The notes under the pieces: generated by a model
Database searches by the model: none
Seen by the model: the letters and a program-made list of their open reading frames with translations, nothing else
What the model was told of the DNA's origin: nothing
Translations under genes and position numbers: made by a program
Part shown: positions 6,676 to 14,599 of the stretch, piece by piece
Numbering within the stretch: the first letter of the stretch is position 1
Layout of the letters: each line of letters starts with the position of its first letter
Origin: Methanomicrobiales archaeon
GTDB lineage: Archaea; Halobacteriota; Methanomicrobia; Methanomicrobiales; JACTUA01
Direction of reading: 5' to 3'
Assembly (NCBI GenBank): GCA_028678905.1
Contig: JAJRCO010000255.1
Location: forward strand, 1 to 20,928
DNA: 20,928 nt

Positions 6676-7611
6676 ATGGTAGATCTCCTTTCTCTCCTGC
6701 TGATTGTTGCGGGATTGTGCCTTTTCGAGACGATCAGTAGCATCGATAATGCCATCATCAATGCAGAGGTGCTGTCCACCATGCAGGAACGCTACCGCCG
6801 GTTGTTCCTCCTGTGGGGGCTTATCTTCGCGGTATTTGTCATCCGTGGAGTACTCCCCTGGCTCATCGTCTGGCTGGCCTCACCGGGACTGGGACCGGTG
6901 GGTGCGTTCACCGCAACCTTCAGCAGCGATCCCAGGGTGATCGAGGCGATCGAAGCCTCAGCGCCCATGCTGCTTATTGGTGGAGGGACCTTCCTCATTT
7001 TCCTCTTCTTCCACTGGCTCTTCCTGGAGCCAAAGCAATACGGAATTCGCGGAGAGCGTTATTTCCAGAGTAAAGGGGTGTGGTTCTATGCCGTAGTATC
7101 TCTGCTCCTGTCCTTGATCGTGTGGTTTGCACTGCGGGAGGATGCAGCGCTCGCCTTTGGTGCCGTCGTGGGCTCCTCCGCTTTTTTCATAGTCCACGGG
7201 TTCAAGCAGAACGCAGAGTTACAGGAGCAGAAACTGATGTCCAAGGACCTCTCGGATGTGAGCAAGATTCTCTATCTGGAGGTGATCGATGCTACCTTTT
7301 CCATTGACGGAGTCCTGGGAGCGTTTGCGTTCACCCTGGCCATCCCTCTGATCATCTTGGGAAATGGTCTCGGGGCGGTGGTGGTCCGGCAGCTGACCGT
7401 AGGAAATATCGAACGCATCCGTCGTTATGTATTCTTGAAGAATGGTGCGATGTATTCCATCCTCTTCCTGGGAACCATCATGCTTCTGGACAGTTTTGAG
7501 TTCCACATACCCCCCTGGTTATCTCCGCTTATCACCTTCGGCGTGGTGGGCTTTTTCTTCTATAAATCGGTGCAATTTGCCCGGTATCTCGATTTACACG
7601 GACAGAGCTAG
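6676..7611 (+). CDS. TerC superfamily integral membrane protein (DUF475)
   Basis: 311 residues with about nine membrane helices. The two TerC hallmark segments are both present: ETISSIDNAIINAEVL (18-33) in helix 1, and EVIDATFSIDGVLGAFAFT (202-220), carrying acidic and polar residues inside membrane helices. TerC-type proteins are linked to metal ion export (Mn2+ for some) and tellurite resistance; the ion for DUF475 members is not established. It is divergent from the khtTU antiporter genes, so the region is an ion-homeostasis neighbourhood. Its TAG stop lies in a CTAG shared with the convergent gene. Confidence 0.9.
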   Translation: MVDLLSLLLIVAGLCLFETISSIDNAIINAEVLSTMQERYRRLFLLWGLIFAVFVIRGVLPWLIVWLASPGLGPVGAFTATFSSDPRVIEAIEASAPMLLIGGGTFLIFLFFHWLFLEPKQYGIRGERYFQSKGVWFYAVVSLLLSLIVWFALREDAALAFGAVVGSSAFFIVHGFKQNAELQEQKLMSKDLSDVSKILYLEVIDATFSIDGVLGAFAFTLAIPLIILGNGLGAVVVRQLTVGNIERIRRYVFLKNGAMYSILFLGTIMLLDSFEFHIPPWLSPLITFGVVGFFFYKSVQFARYLDLHGQS

Positions 7612-8744
7612 AAGAGAGAATCTTCCAGCGCGATATCGCCCTCCAGCAGCCGGAGAGTCCCCTTGTCCAGGATCAGCTTGAAATCCGGTACCACCACATA
7701 CACAGGCAGATAACCGAACAGATGGTGGAAGGTATGGGTGTACATTTTTGACCGTATATACAGCTTTTTCAGATCTTCATAGCTCTGGAGGCATTCCTCC
7801 GGACTCAGCGTGCGAAATTTCTCTCTGTCGGGAGGGCACACGGAAAGACGGGGAAGAATCTCTTTTAGAAGGGTCACCCTTTTTTCGGAGAATCCTAACA
7901 CCAGGTCCTTACTGTAAACCCCCTGCAGGTAACGGACCATGGCCAGCTGGGAGAAAAAAATAAAGAAAATGGGGAATGCACTTCCCGCGTTTATCACATC
8001 CGGTGCACTGACCACCTCCCCCAGGATAAAACCCGGAAGCAGCATTGCCGTCACTACCAAGATGGAAAGCGCGGCAGAGATCGCCCCCATCACCAGGATT
8101 ACCTTCCAGGCCTTTTTCAGCCGGGTCTTTATCCGTGAATGCAGGGAGAAAACCGAATCTATGAAGTGATGGGAGTAAGGCTTGTACATCCAAATCCCCC
8201 CAAAGAAGACGATAATGGCAAGGGACGTAAGAATCACCTGTACCGATGTGGCGGAGGGTAGGGTTTGGAGGTAAAATCCGCTCAGGGCAGCGAAGAGCGC
8301 ATCTATTGCAAAGATCATCACATAGGCGATGGCGATAGCCTGGCTATTGATAAAAAAGACGTTCCAGATGATATGCCCCAGCGTTTGGGTATCCTTTGAC
8401 AGGCCATACTGTTTGACGATAAGCAGATATTTTTCCAGATCTTTTTTGGCGGGGAAAATTACCTCTTTACGTCTGGTTGGAATCAACATGACCAGGGGCG
8501 CCAGCACATAAAGGAAGAAGCTGGCCGCGATCCAGTATACCAGATAATTGGGTAGCAGGGACGCGGCGAGGATATTCAGAAGAAGACCTCCGACGATGAA
8601 CAGGGTATTGTGATGAACCTTGATGTCGCTTTTCAGCAGGCGGGTTTGCCGGTCCTTTTCCTCTTCGATTTGAGAGAGCACCCAGCTTATCACCGGATTC
8701 GTGAGCCCTGGTTCAGATCCCGGTTCCCCTGTGTTGTCCGCCAT
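7608..8744 (-). CDS. Conserved-looking multi-pass membrane protein of unknown function
   Basis: 378 residues that I do not recognise. A polar N-terminus of about 45 residues (acidic start, then basic RLLKSDIK) is followed by six likely membrane helices near 47-65, 68-89, 130-153, 166-186, 215-238 and 253-275. The soluble C-terminal third (about 280-378) contains LKEILPRLSVCPPDREKF and ends in acidic residues. A basic loop (HSRIKTRLKKAWK) separates helices 4 and 5. Coding character is good: the frame is long, the hydrophobic pattern is regular, and AAAAAGGA precedes the ATG. It is a single gene, convergent with the TerC-like gene and sharing its stop. A transport or sensing role is possible but not shown. 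Confidence 0.75.
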   Translation of the reverse strand: MADNTGEPGSEPGLTNPVISWVLSQIEEEKDRQTRLLKSDIKVHHNTLFIVGGLLLNILAASLLPNYLVYWIAASFFLYVLAPLVMLIPTRRKEVIFPAKKDLEKYLLIVKQYGLSKDTQTLGHIIWNVFFINSQAIAIAYVMIFAIDALFAALSGFYLQTLPSATSVQVILTSLAIIVFFGGIWMYKPYSHHFIDSVFSLHSRIKTRLKKAWKVILVMGAISAALSILVVTAMLLPGFILGEVVSAPDVINAGSAFPIFFIFFSQLAMVRYLQGVYSKDLVLGFSEKRVTLLKEILPRLSVCPPDREKFRTLSPEECLQSYEDLKKLYIRSKMYTHTFHHLFGYLPVYVVVPDFKLILDKGTLRLLEGDIALEDSLF

Positions 8745-8953
8745 TCCTTTTTACCGTGGGGCACAGGATGCAAAGAAACTTTCTTGCCCCGCGGGACATG
8801 ATATTGCTGGAATTCCGAATGCAGACAATAGGCGGATCGATCTTTCCAGGTCGAGCGGTACTGATCTCAGGGACAAGTACCATAAGGAGGGAGGGTTTCA
8901 CCATCCAATACCCACCTGGTGAATGAAAAGTCTGCCAATTCAGGTGGAAGAAA

Positions 8954-8969
8954 TTTTTTTTAAAAAAAA
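8954..8969 (-). terminator. T8A8 palindromic terminator after the ABC exporter operon
   Basis: Eight T followed by eight A (8954-8969). Read on the minus strand it again gives eight T then eight A, starting 16 bases beyond the permease stop. It would end transcription of the exporter genes and, being palindromic, could act on both strands. Confidence 0.6.
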
Positions 8970-8984
8970 CGATATTGCACTTTT

Positions 8985-9758
8985 TCAGACGATCAACCTT
9001 CTTTTCATCAAACGAATGGATACAATAAACAAAATCAGAGTGGCACTGGCCAGCCAGACCAGACTGGGGAGGATGGACAGGGAGATCATATCCAGGGTGA
9101 AGGATCGGAACACGATCACCACATGAGCGAGAGGGAGGAGGGCAAGTGCGATAATCTGGATAAAGGGGGGGAGGAGATTGAGGGGGAAAAAAGTCCCGCT
9201 GAACAGAAACATAGGTGTGATCAGGAGAAAACTTGGGTAATTGAGAGCGTCGATGCCTGGAGAGATAGCGGTGAAACACATGCCCAGGCCCGCAAAGAGA
9301 AGGCCTGCCAGGATCACGAATGGAAAGATCAGGAAGGATGAAGGCAGATCGATCACCCCGAATGCGAGGAGAACCGGAAACATGAGTACCGCATAGATGA
9401 GGCCCCGGGTGGCCCCCCACAGAAGCTCTCCAGCAATCACTTCTTCAATGGAAAGGGGTGTCGCGATCATCGCATCGAAGGTCTTTGCATAGTACATGCG
9501 AACGTAGGAGGCGTAGGTGCACTCGAAGAATGCAGCGTTCATCACTGCGATGGAGATGAGGGCCGGCGCGATATACCGGGGATAGGATACTCCCTGAATA
9601 TCGGAAATGAAACTTCCCACCCCTAGGCCAAGGGCAAGAAGATAAAGGACCGGTTCGAGGAATGGCGGGATAAAATTGACTTTCCAGGTCCTCATGAAGG
9701 TGACCATATTTCTGCGCCAGACCTTCCAGACCCTGTAGCTGATCGGTAATCCAAGCAC
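8985..9758 (-). CDS. ABC-2 type export permease, NodJ/DrrB-like
   Basis: 257 residues with six membrane helices and the NodJ-type conserved loop FDAMIATPLSIEEVIAGELLW (about 91-111). Residues 28-50 (VNFIPPFLEPVLYLLALGLG region) also match the family. It starts with GTG at 9758, seven bases after the ATPase stop; the ribosome binding site GGGAGTGA lies over the end of the ATPase gene. It should form a homodimeric channel with two copies of the ATPase and export a lipid, polysaccharide precursor or drug; the substrate is unknown. The C-terminus is basic (RLMKRRLIV). Confidence 0.87.
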   Translation of the reverse strand: MLGLPISYRVWKVWRRNMVTFMRTWKVNFIPPFLEPVLYLLALGLGVGSFISDIQGVSYPRYIAPALISIAVMNAAFFECTYASYVRMYYAKTFDAMIATPLSIEEVIAGELLWGATRGLIYAVLMFPVLLAFGVIDLPSSFLIFPFVILAGLLFAGLGMCFTAISPGIDALNYPSFLLITPMFLFSGTFFPLNLLPPFIQIIALALLPLAHVVIVFRSFTLDMISLSILPSLVWLASATLILFIVSIRLMKRRLIV

Positions 9759-9765
9759 GCGTTGT

Positions 9766-10755
9766 TCACTCCCGAAGGGTCCGGCCGGTCAGCCGCAGGA
9801 AAACGTCTTCCAAGCTCGCCGGTCGGGCTGCGACCTCTCCCCCCATGCTGCATTCGTCTAGCAGAAGCCGAGTCACCTCTTTGGGGTCCTGTGTGAAAAT
9901 CTGCACCCTCCCCTCATAGGCATCGAAAATGATATCATGTCGTTTCAGACATTCCTGCACCTCTTGCGTTGAGTCGGCCTCGACGATGTAATCCCCGGCA
10001 TACCTTTTTACCAGGTCCTGTGGCTTTCCCTCGACAAGGATTTTTCCGTGATCCATGATCACGATGCGATCGCAGAGGTGTGCCGCCTCTTCCATATAGT
10101 GTGTGGTAAGGAGGATCGTATTCCCCTGAGATACCAGATCACGCAGCCCCTCCCAGATCAGGTGCCGGGCCTGGGGATCGAGACCCGTGGTCGGCTCATC
10201 GAGGATCAGGAGCCGGGGACGGTTCATCAGCGCACGGGCCAGAATAAGCCGCCGTTTCATTCCTCCGGAGAGCTTCTCCACCGTGGTGTTTTTCTTCTCC
10301 TCCAGCGCCATGAGAGAGAGGAGCTCATCTGCCCGCTTCACCGCATCGGCATGGGGGATATCGAAATAGCGGGCAAACTGAATCAGACCTTCCCTTACCG
10401 GAAAATCTGGGTCCAGATTATTTTCCTGAGGCACCACGCCCATCGTCTGTTTGATCTCCCGGGGATGTTCCTGGGTGTCCATGCCAAAGACTCGGAGTTC
10501 TCCGGAGGTCCGTGGAGAGACGCACTGGATCATCCGCATAGTGCTGGTCTTTCCGGCACCGTTAGGGCCGAGAAAACCGAAAGCCTCCCCCTCATACACC
10601 CGGAAACTGATTCCATCGACCGCGACCAGCGTGCCGAACCGTTTCTCCAGGTTTGTTGCCTCGACCACCATCTCCCGCGCGGACTCACTGCCCGGTTCCT
10701 TATGGTCTGGAGCATGTGCTTTTTCGGGATGTGCAACACGGAAATCGGCTTCCAT
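9766..10755 (-). CDS. ABC-2 exporter ATP-binding protein, NodI/DrrA-like
   Basis: 329 residues with a complete ABC domain: Walker A GPNGAGKT (63-70), Q-loop VVPQENNLDPDF (108-119), signature LSGGMKRR (162-169), Walker B LLILDEPTTGLD (182-193) and switch histidine in TTHYMEEA (217-224). Phrases such as NLDPDFPVREG and DPQARHLIWE are typical of NodI. Residues 245-329 form the small C-terminal domain seen in DrrA/NodI. The first 28 residues are a polar extension not usual in the family; an alternative ATG at 10671 has a ribosome binding site placed too close (GGGAG abuts it), so the upstream ATG with AAGGCGAG before it is preferred. First gene of a two-gene operon with the permease. Confidence 0.9.
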   Translation of the reverse strand: MEADFRVAHPEKAHAPDHKEPGSESAREMVVEATNLEKRFGTLVAVDGISFRVYEGEAFGFLGPNGAGKTSTMRMIQCVSPRTSGELRVFGMDTQEHPREIKQTMGVVPQENNLDPDFPVREGLIQFARYFDIPHADAVKRADELLSLMALEEKKNTTVEKLSGGMKRRLILARALMNRPRLLILDEPTTGLDPQARHLIWEGLRDLVSQGNTILLTTHYMEEAAHLCDRIVIMDHGKILVEGKPQDLVKRYAGDYIVEADSTQEVQECLKRHDIIFDAYEGRVQIFTQDPKEVTRLLLDECSMGGEVAARPASLEDVFLRLTGRTLRE

Positions 10756-10965
10756 ATGCTCGCCTTGGATGTCTTCTCGTACCCCGGTCTTTTCTTCCCA
10801 AGTTCATTTCGGGCTATCACCGGAATTTAATAGGCCGGAGAGGGCAGAGTTTCTGCCGAAGGGAAAGAAGATTTCTCTAGCATAACTGGTTCCCCGGATC
10901 CGGTCTGCTTGAACGATATAGTCTATTACGCATCACCCAAGATTAAATACCTGATTGCCAGGGAC

Positions 10966-11242
10966 GTGAGCGTGGATCCGTTCGAACAGGTACTGCAAGG
11001 GATGAGGGCGATGACTGCAGAAGATCGCCGGAACTTGATTGCGGTATACCGAATGAAATGCATCATTGGATCCTGTCCGACCTACTCCTCCTCCATGGGG
11101 TAAAAGACTTAGCAGCTGTTCTGTATCAGCGCAGGGAGATGAGGGCGTGCATATGCCCCACCTGCCCGGTGACCGGACTGCTGGGCTTCGTATGTCCTAT
11201 TACTGTTTGCGGGGAACAGAGGAAGAACAGCACTCTCGTTAG
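10966..11242 (+). pseudogene. Broken DUF2769 cysteine-rich protein gene
   Basis: Pieces of a DUF2769 protein lie in order but in three frames. Frame 1 from about 10966 gives VDPFEQVLQGMRAMTAEDRR and CIIGSCPTYSSSMG, then two stops (TAA 11101, TAG 11110), then QLFCISAGR. The next piece, MRACICPTCPVTGLLG, is in the frame of 11139. The last, LRMSYYCLRGTEEEQHSR, is in the frame of 11183, ending at TAG 11240-11242. Reading both stops as single-base changes from GAA and GAG gives MGEKTEQLFC, which fits the family. One expected cysteine is also lost (CII for CIC). So there are at least two nonsense changes and two frameshifts. A TATA-like ATTAAATAC (10942-10950) remains upstream. The frame is open back to a TTG at 10909, but family length favours a GTG near 10966. 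Intact DUF2769 proteins are small CxxxCP-type metal-binding proteins of unknown role. Confidence 0.75.
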
Positions 11243-11388
11243 ACTGCCCTTGTCCCGTTTGAAAGAGTTGATTATTTTATCGTTTCACCCAAGAAGGAGG
11301 TGAACGGGGAAGTAAAACAATCCCTAATTTTTCCAGCTGGCATGTGTAACTGTCTATATGGACAGCGGGGGATTCTTTTAAAAGATTC

Positions 11389-11703
11389 TCATCGATACAT
11401 CTTTCTCCTGATCATTTCCTCCGCCTGACGGGCCATATCCTGTACCCCGTCGTAGGGATCTTGCATTAGGCGCCGGAGTGGTTGCAAGGCCCGCGGATCT
11501 CCGATATTTCCCAGCGCCCATGCAGCTTTCTGGCGCACCCGCCAGTCCTCATCCTTCAGGCTGCGGATCAGCGGATCCACTGCCCGGTCGTCTGCCCGAA
11601 CCCCCAGAGCCTGAGCCGCTTTGTACCTCCGATCCCAGTCCGGGCTGGAGAGCATATCGATAAAGAACCGGAACTCCTCGTCTGTTTCAGACTCTTTCAT
11701 CAT
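11389..11703 (-). CDS. Small HEAT-repeat protein
   Basis: 104 residues made of two to three PBS-lyase-type HEAT repeats: DRRYKAAQALGVRADDRAVD (29-48), WRVRQKAAWALGNIGDPRAL (58-77) and a degenerate third (YDGVQDMARQAEEMIRR). Such proteins are helical scaffolds for protein-protein contacts; no enzymatic role is expected. The start ATG overlaps the aldo/keto reductase stop in an ATGA, so it is translated with that gene. A second ATG follows immediately. A perfect 12-base palindrome TCTTTTAAAAGA (11374-11385) lies just beyond its stop and may help termination. The partner is unknown; the reductase is a natural first guess. Confidence 0.85.
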   Translation of the reverse strand: MMKESETDEEFRFFIDMLSSPDWDRRYKAAQALGVRADDRAVDPLIRSLKDEDWRVRQKAAWALGNIGDPRALQPLRRLMQDPYDGVQDMARQAEEMIRRKMYR

Positions 11704-12545
11704 GTTCCCCGATAAAATGCCCGTCTCTTTGCATCATGGCGATAGGCTTCCAGCATCCGATTTCTCTCTGAAACAGAAAGCGGAGGCGATCTCCCGGCTT
11801 CTGCCAGCGTCCGCACCTCTTCAGGAGTGGCACAGCCTACAATCGCCACATCGATGTCTTCCCCGAGCGCAAACCGGATCAGTTGTTCCGGGGTGAACCC
11901 GGAACGAGGATCAAGGAAGTGCCCGGCTCCCAGCACTTTCATGCCGATAACTCCCAGACCCCGTTTCCGGGCAGCTGGAATGACCAAATCCAGAAATCCG
12001 CCCAATATTTTCTCAACCGGATTTACAGGCAGTAGGACCGTATCCACTGGCCAGGACTCTACCGCATGCAGGAGAATAGCAGGGTCATGGTGTCCGGTTA
12101 CTCCAATAGAGGAGACGACTCCGCTCTCCCTCGCTTCGACGAACGCTTCCAAAGCACCTCCGGGCGCTTCAATTTCTCTGACATCGCCAAGGGTCCGTAC
12201 ATCATGAATCTGCCAGAGGTCAAGATGCGGCAACCCCATTAAGGAAAGGGAGATTTTCAGATCCGCCAGCGCCCCTTTACGATCCCGTCGGGCTGATTTG
12301 CTTGTCTGAAATATCCGCGGGCGTTCCTTGTCGTGCGCCCTCCAGAACGATCCATAGTATCCTTCGCTCCCCGCATAGGCGCGGGCAGAGTCCCAGTAGG
12401 AGATTCCCTGGATGTATGCTTCAGTAATGACCGACTGCGCATCCATATCCTGGCCCTGGGTTCGCAGCACACCCTCGCCACCCAGACCCACCCGGGTGAC
12501 CATCTTACCGGTCCTACCGAGGTCCCTTTCTGCCAGCTCGTCCAT
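11700..12545 (-). CDS. Aldo/keto reductase family oxidoreductase
   Basis: 281 residues from ATG 12545; a GTG two codons upstream (12551) is possible but lies inside the likely ribosome binding site AAGGGTG. The catalytic tetrad can be placed: D52 and Y57 in WDSARAYAGSEG, K83 in TSKSARR and H114 in LWQIHDV. The C-terminal VAIVGCATPEEV matches the NAD(P)-binding end of the barrel seen in the family. It should reduce a carbonyl compound with NAD(P)H; the substrate is unknown. There is no C-terminal ferredoxin-type cysteine cluster, unlike many archaeal relatives. It lies 49 bases after the threonine ammonia-lyase gene and overlaps the HEAT-repeat gene. A TTTTTTATC stretch in the gap (about 12568-12576, minus strand) could be a terminator or a weak TATA box. 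Confidence 0.88.
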   Translation of the reverse strand: MDELAERDLGRTGKMVTRVGLGGEGVLRTQGQDMDAQSVITEAYIQGISYWDSARAYAGSEGYYGSFWRAHDKERPRIFQTSKSARRDRKGALADLKISLSLMGLPHLDLWQIHDVRTLGDVREIEAPGGALEAFVEARESGVVSSIGVTGHHDPAILLHAVESWPVDTVLLPVNPVEKILGGFLDLVIPAARKRGLGVIGMKVLGAGHFLDPRSGFTPEQLIRFALGEDIDVAIVGCATPEEVRTLAEAGRSPPLSVSERNRMLEAYRHDAKRRAFYRGT

Positions 12546-12594
12546 GAACACCCTTCGGGAGCGACGTCAGATAAAAAACATTCCGGTGGTCCGC

Positions 12595-13800
12595 TTACCG
12601 CACCCGGAGCGTATACTCTTCTTTCTCCAATGCCTGAAGAATCTCTCTCATGTGATCGCTCCCCCGGGTTTCGATTTCAAGATCCACCCGGCTGGTAAAA
12701 AGGGAGAGATCCCGCCCTCCACGGATCTGGTGAATATCCAGAATATTTCCTCCCGTCACTGCAATTACACCGAGGAGACGGGCCAGTGAACCGGGAACGT
12801 CTTCGATACAGACGGACGTACGCATGATCTTTCCTTTTTCTAGAAGTCCCTGGCGGATAATACGACCGAGGAGTGTGGAATCCACATTTCCGCCGCTGAT
12901 CACGAGCACGATGGCTGTCCTGTCCGCAACGGGAATGCTTCCGGTCAATAGCGCCGCAAGCGGGGTGGCCCCTGCCCCCTCGGCGATCACTTTTTTACGT
13001 TCCAGGAGCAGACGCATTGCCTCGGCGATCTGGTTCTCCTGCACGAGGATCATACTATCGACGTATTCTCGCACACAGGAAAGGGTGATCTCTCCTGGTT
13101 GTTTCACCGCGATACCATCGGCGATGGAATAGTCCCCAGGGATTTCCCCGGATTTTCCCGTATAATAGGCCTGGTACATAGCAGGGGATGCGGCCGCCTG
13201 AACTCCAGTAATCTGCATGGAAGCAAACAGCTGGCGGGCGGTGATCGCGATTCCACAGATCAAACCACCGCCACCTACTGGGACGATCATCAGATCGGTC
13301 TGGGGAAGGTCTTCATGCACTTCCAGAGCTATCGTCCCCTGTCCGGCGATCACCTCCGGATCGTCATAGGGGTGGATGAACAACGCTCCCCGTTGCTCCA
13401 GTTCTCGGGCATGCTCCAGACTCTCCTGAAGGTTTTTCCCCCGGATGACGACCCGCGCGCCATAATGGCGCGTTGCCTCCTGTTTGGTAAGGGGTGCATC
13501 CTGTGGCATCACCACCGTCGCCGGCACCCCCGCCGCCCTGGCTGCGAGGGCCACTCCCTGGGCATGATTTCCCACCGATGCGGCCACTATCCCTTCCGGA
13601 CCGATCTCGCCGCGGTGGATCAGCACCTTGTTCATGGCACCCCGAATCTTGAAAGATCCGGCCCGCTGCATGGTTTCCAGTTTCAGGTGGACCGGAGTAC
13701 CACACATCGCACTGAACGTCGGTGAATACACCAGGGGCGTACGGATGATATGCTCTCTGATGCGATCCGCAGCAGACCGAACATCCGCAAGGGTAATCAT
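12595..13800 (-). CDS. ilvA: Threonine ammonia-lyase with C-terminal ACT domain
   Basis: 401 residues from ATG 13800. The PLP lysine is K51 in AGSFKIRGA; SVGNHAQGVA (75-84) binds the substrate carboxylate and PVGGGGLICG is the phosphate-binding glycine loop. Residues about 325-401 form a single ACT domain (SVCIEDVPGSLARLLGVIAV), as in TdcB-like and archaeal enzymes. It converts threonine to 2-oxobutanoate and ammonia, feeding isoleucine synthesis or threonine breakdown; ACT binding of an amino acid may regulate it. A TTG seven codons upstream was rejected: a TATA-like GAATAAGAAT (13821-13830, minus strand) about 25 bases before the ATG suggests a leaderless transcript, and no ribosome binding site is visible. 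Methanogens often make 2-oxobutanoate by the citramalate route, so the role here may be catabolic. Confidence 0.92.
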   Translation of the reverse strand: MITLADVRSAADRIREHIIRTPLVYSPTFSAMCGTPVHLKLETMQRAGSFKIRGAMNKVLIHRGEIGPEGIVAASVGNHAQGVALAARAAGVPATVVMPQDAPLTKQEATRHYGARVVIRGKNLQESLEHARELEQRGALFIHPYDDPEVIAGQGTIALEVHEDLPQTDLMIVPVGGGGLICGIAITARQLFASMQITGVQAAASPAMYQAYYTGKSGEIPGDYSIADGIAVKQPGEITLSCVREYVDSMILVQENQIAEAMRLLLERKKVIAEGAGATPLAALLTGSIPVADRTAIVLVISGGNVDSTLLGRIIRQGLLEKGKIMRTSVCIEDVPGSLARLLGVIAVTGGNILDIHQIRGGRDLSLFTSRVDLEIETRGSDHMREILQALEKEEYTLRVR

Positions 13801-13873
13801 AGAGGAATATAGGACTGCCAATTCTTATTCTCTCTGATCGAGCAATTTGGAGGTCTTTGCTTAAGCCCTCTGG

Positions 13874-14245
13874 TTATTCGATCTTAATACCTCTCTCTCG
13901 CAGTTCCTTGGTTTTTTTCTGAGAACATTCCTCACACCGGAATTCCGGTTTTTCATGGTCGGTGCGGTCATAATTATCTGCTCTCACCAGCCGGTATCCC
14001 CTGCTTACTTTCCTGCAGTCGGTGCAGACGATATTTTCTTTCACCTCCCACTGGGCCGCGAGGGTTTGTGAGGTGAAGATGAACCGATCTACCCAGAAAA
14101 AGATCAGTCCTCCGATAAGGTTGGCGACGATCGCACTTACCACCTGTCCCATCGAGATCAGGATGATGCCCACCCCCGCGAGGATGGGAGTACTGGCCTG
14201 CCAGCGGAGAAGATACAGGCCATACCGGGTGAAATTGACCTGCAT
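13874..14245 (-). CDS. Conserved membrane protein with C-terminal zinc ribbon
   Basis: 123 residues from ATG 14245. The first part (FTRYGLYLLRWQASTPIL, 5-22) is amphipathic and followed by membrane helices near 21-33 and 35-56, ending FFWVDRFIFTS. The C-terminal part is soluble with two cysteine pairs, C74/C77 (VCTDC) and C104/C107 (RCEEC), the latter after YDRTDHEKPEFRC; these should bind zinc. I recognise the overall pattern as a conserved archaeal/bacterial hypothetical family with no assigned role. An ATG twelve codons upstream (14281) is open, but a TATA-like TTTAACATAT (about 14265-14275, minus strand) lies 25 bases before 14245, favouring a leaderless start there. Confidence 0.8.
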   Translation of the reverse strand: MQVNFTRYGLYLLRWQASTPILAGVGIILISMGQVVSAIVANLIGGLIFFWVDRFIFTSQTLAAQWEVKENIVCTDCRKVSRGYRLVRADNYDRTDHEKPEFRCEECSQKKTKELRERGIKIE

Positions 14246-14291
14246 AAATAGTAGTATGGGCGGGAATATGTTAAATTCCATGGACCCGGGA

Positions 14292-14301
14292 TAGATTTAT
14301 G
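14292..14301 (+). promoter_or_regulatory. TATA-like element before the EF-Tu domain 2-like gene
   Basis: TAGATTTATG lies about 45-50 bases before the ATG at 14345, giving a leader of about 20-25 bases that contains the ribosome binding site GAGGTGAGGT (14331-14340). Confidence 0.5.
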
Positions 14302-14344
14302 TTCCGCGCTGATTCACTACCGAACATAGGGAGGTGAGGTAACG

Positions 14345-14599
14345 ATGGAGAAAGTGGTCGGGAAAGTGACGCATTATTTTCCGAAGGCAGGAGTGGCGGT
14401 GGTGCATATTGAAGATGTTCTGCACACCGGGGATCAGGTGCGGATCAGTGGTCCCCATATGAACTTCAGTCAGCGGGTAACATCCATGCAGATCGAGCAT
14501 CAGACCATTGCGAGCGCGAGTAAAGGGCAGGACATAGGGATGAAAGTTCAGCAACCGGTACGGGAAGGGGATCTGGTGTACCGGATCACACCCGAATAG
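14345..14599 (+). CDS. Orphan EF-Tu domain 2-like beta-barrel protein
   Basis: 84 residues that correspond to one translation-factor domain 2 barrel with nothing attached: EKVVGKVTHYFPKAGVAVV, then LHTGDQVRISGP (27-38), VTSMQIEH (45-52) and VREGDLVYRI (72-81). The G-domain is absent, so it is no GTPase. Archaeal genomes carry such stand-alone proteins, annotated translation elongation factor-like; the same barrel also ends U32 peptidases. A strong ribosome binding site (GAGGTGAGG) precedes the ATG. Function unknown; an RNA- or tRNA-binding role is a guess from the fold. Confidence 0.85.
   Translation: MEKVVGKVTHYFPKAGVAVVHIEDVLHTGDQVRISGPHMNFSQRVTSMQIEHQTIASASKGQDIGMKVQQPVREGDLVYRITPE

Noticed and set aside
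8745..8953. Possible gene between the membrane protein and the ABC operon
   Set aside because: No frame on either strand has a start, ribosome binding site and sensible product; it holds only upstream sequence of the membrane protein gene.
10048..10830. 260-codon plus-strand frame opposite the ABC ATPase
   Set aside because: Antisense to a gene with all ABC motifs; no ribosome binding site and no recognisable domain.
11101..11112. Pyrrolysine read-through at the in-frame TAG of the DUF2769 remnant
   Set aside because: A TAA stop lies three codons before it, further frameshifts follow, and TAG is the ordinary stop of several intact genes here (ribL, the TOPRIM-like gene, the TerC-like gene).
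11300..11428. Short GTG-started frame after GGAGGTGA at 11296
   Set aside because: The ribosome binding site directly touches the GTG, the 42 codons run antisense into the HEAT-repeat gene, and the product resembles nothing.
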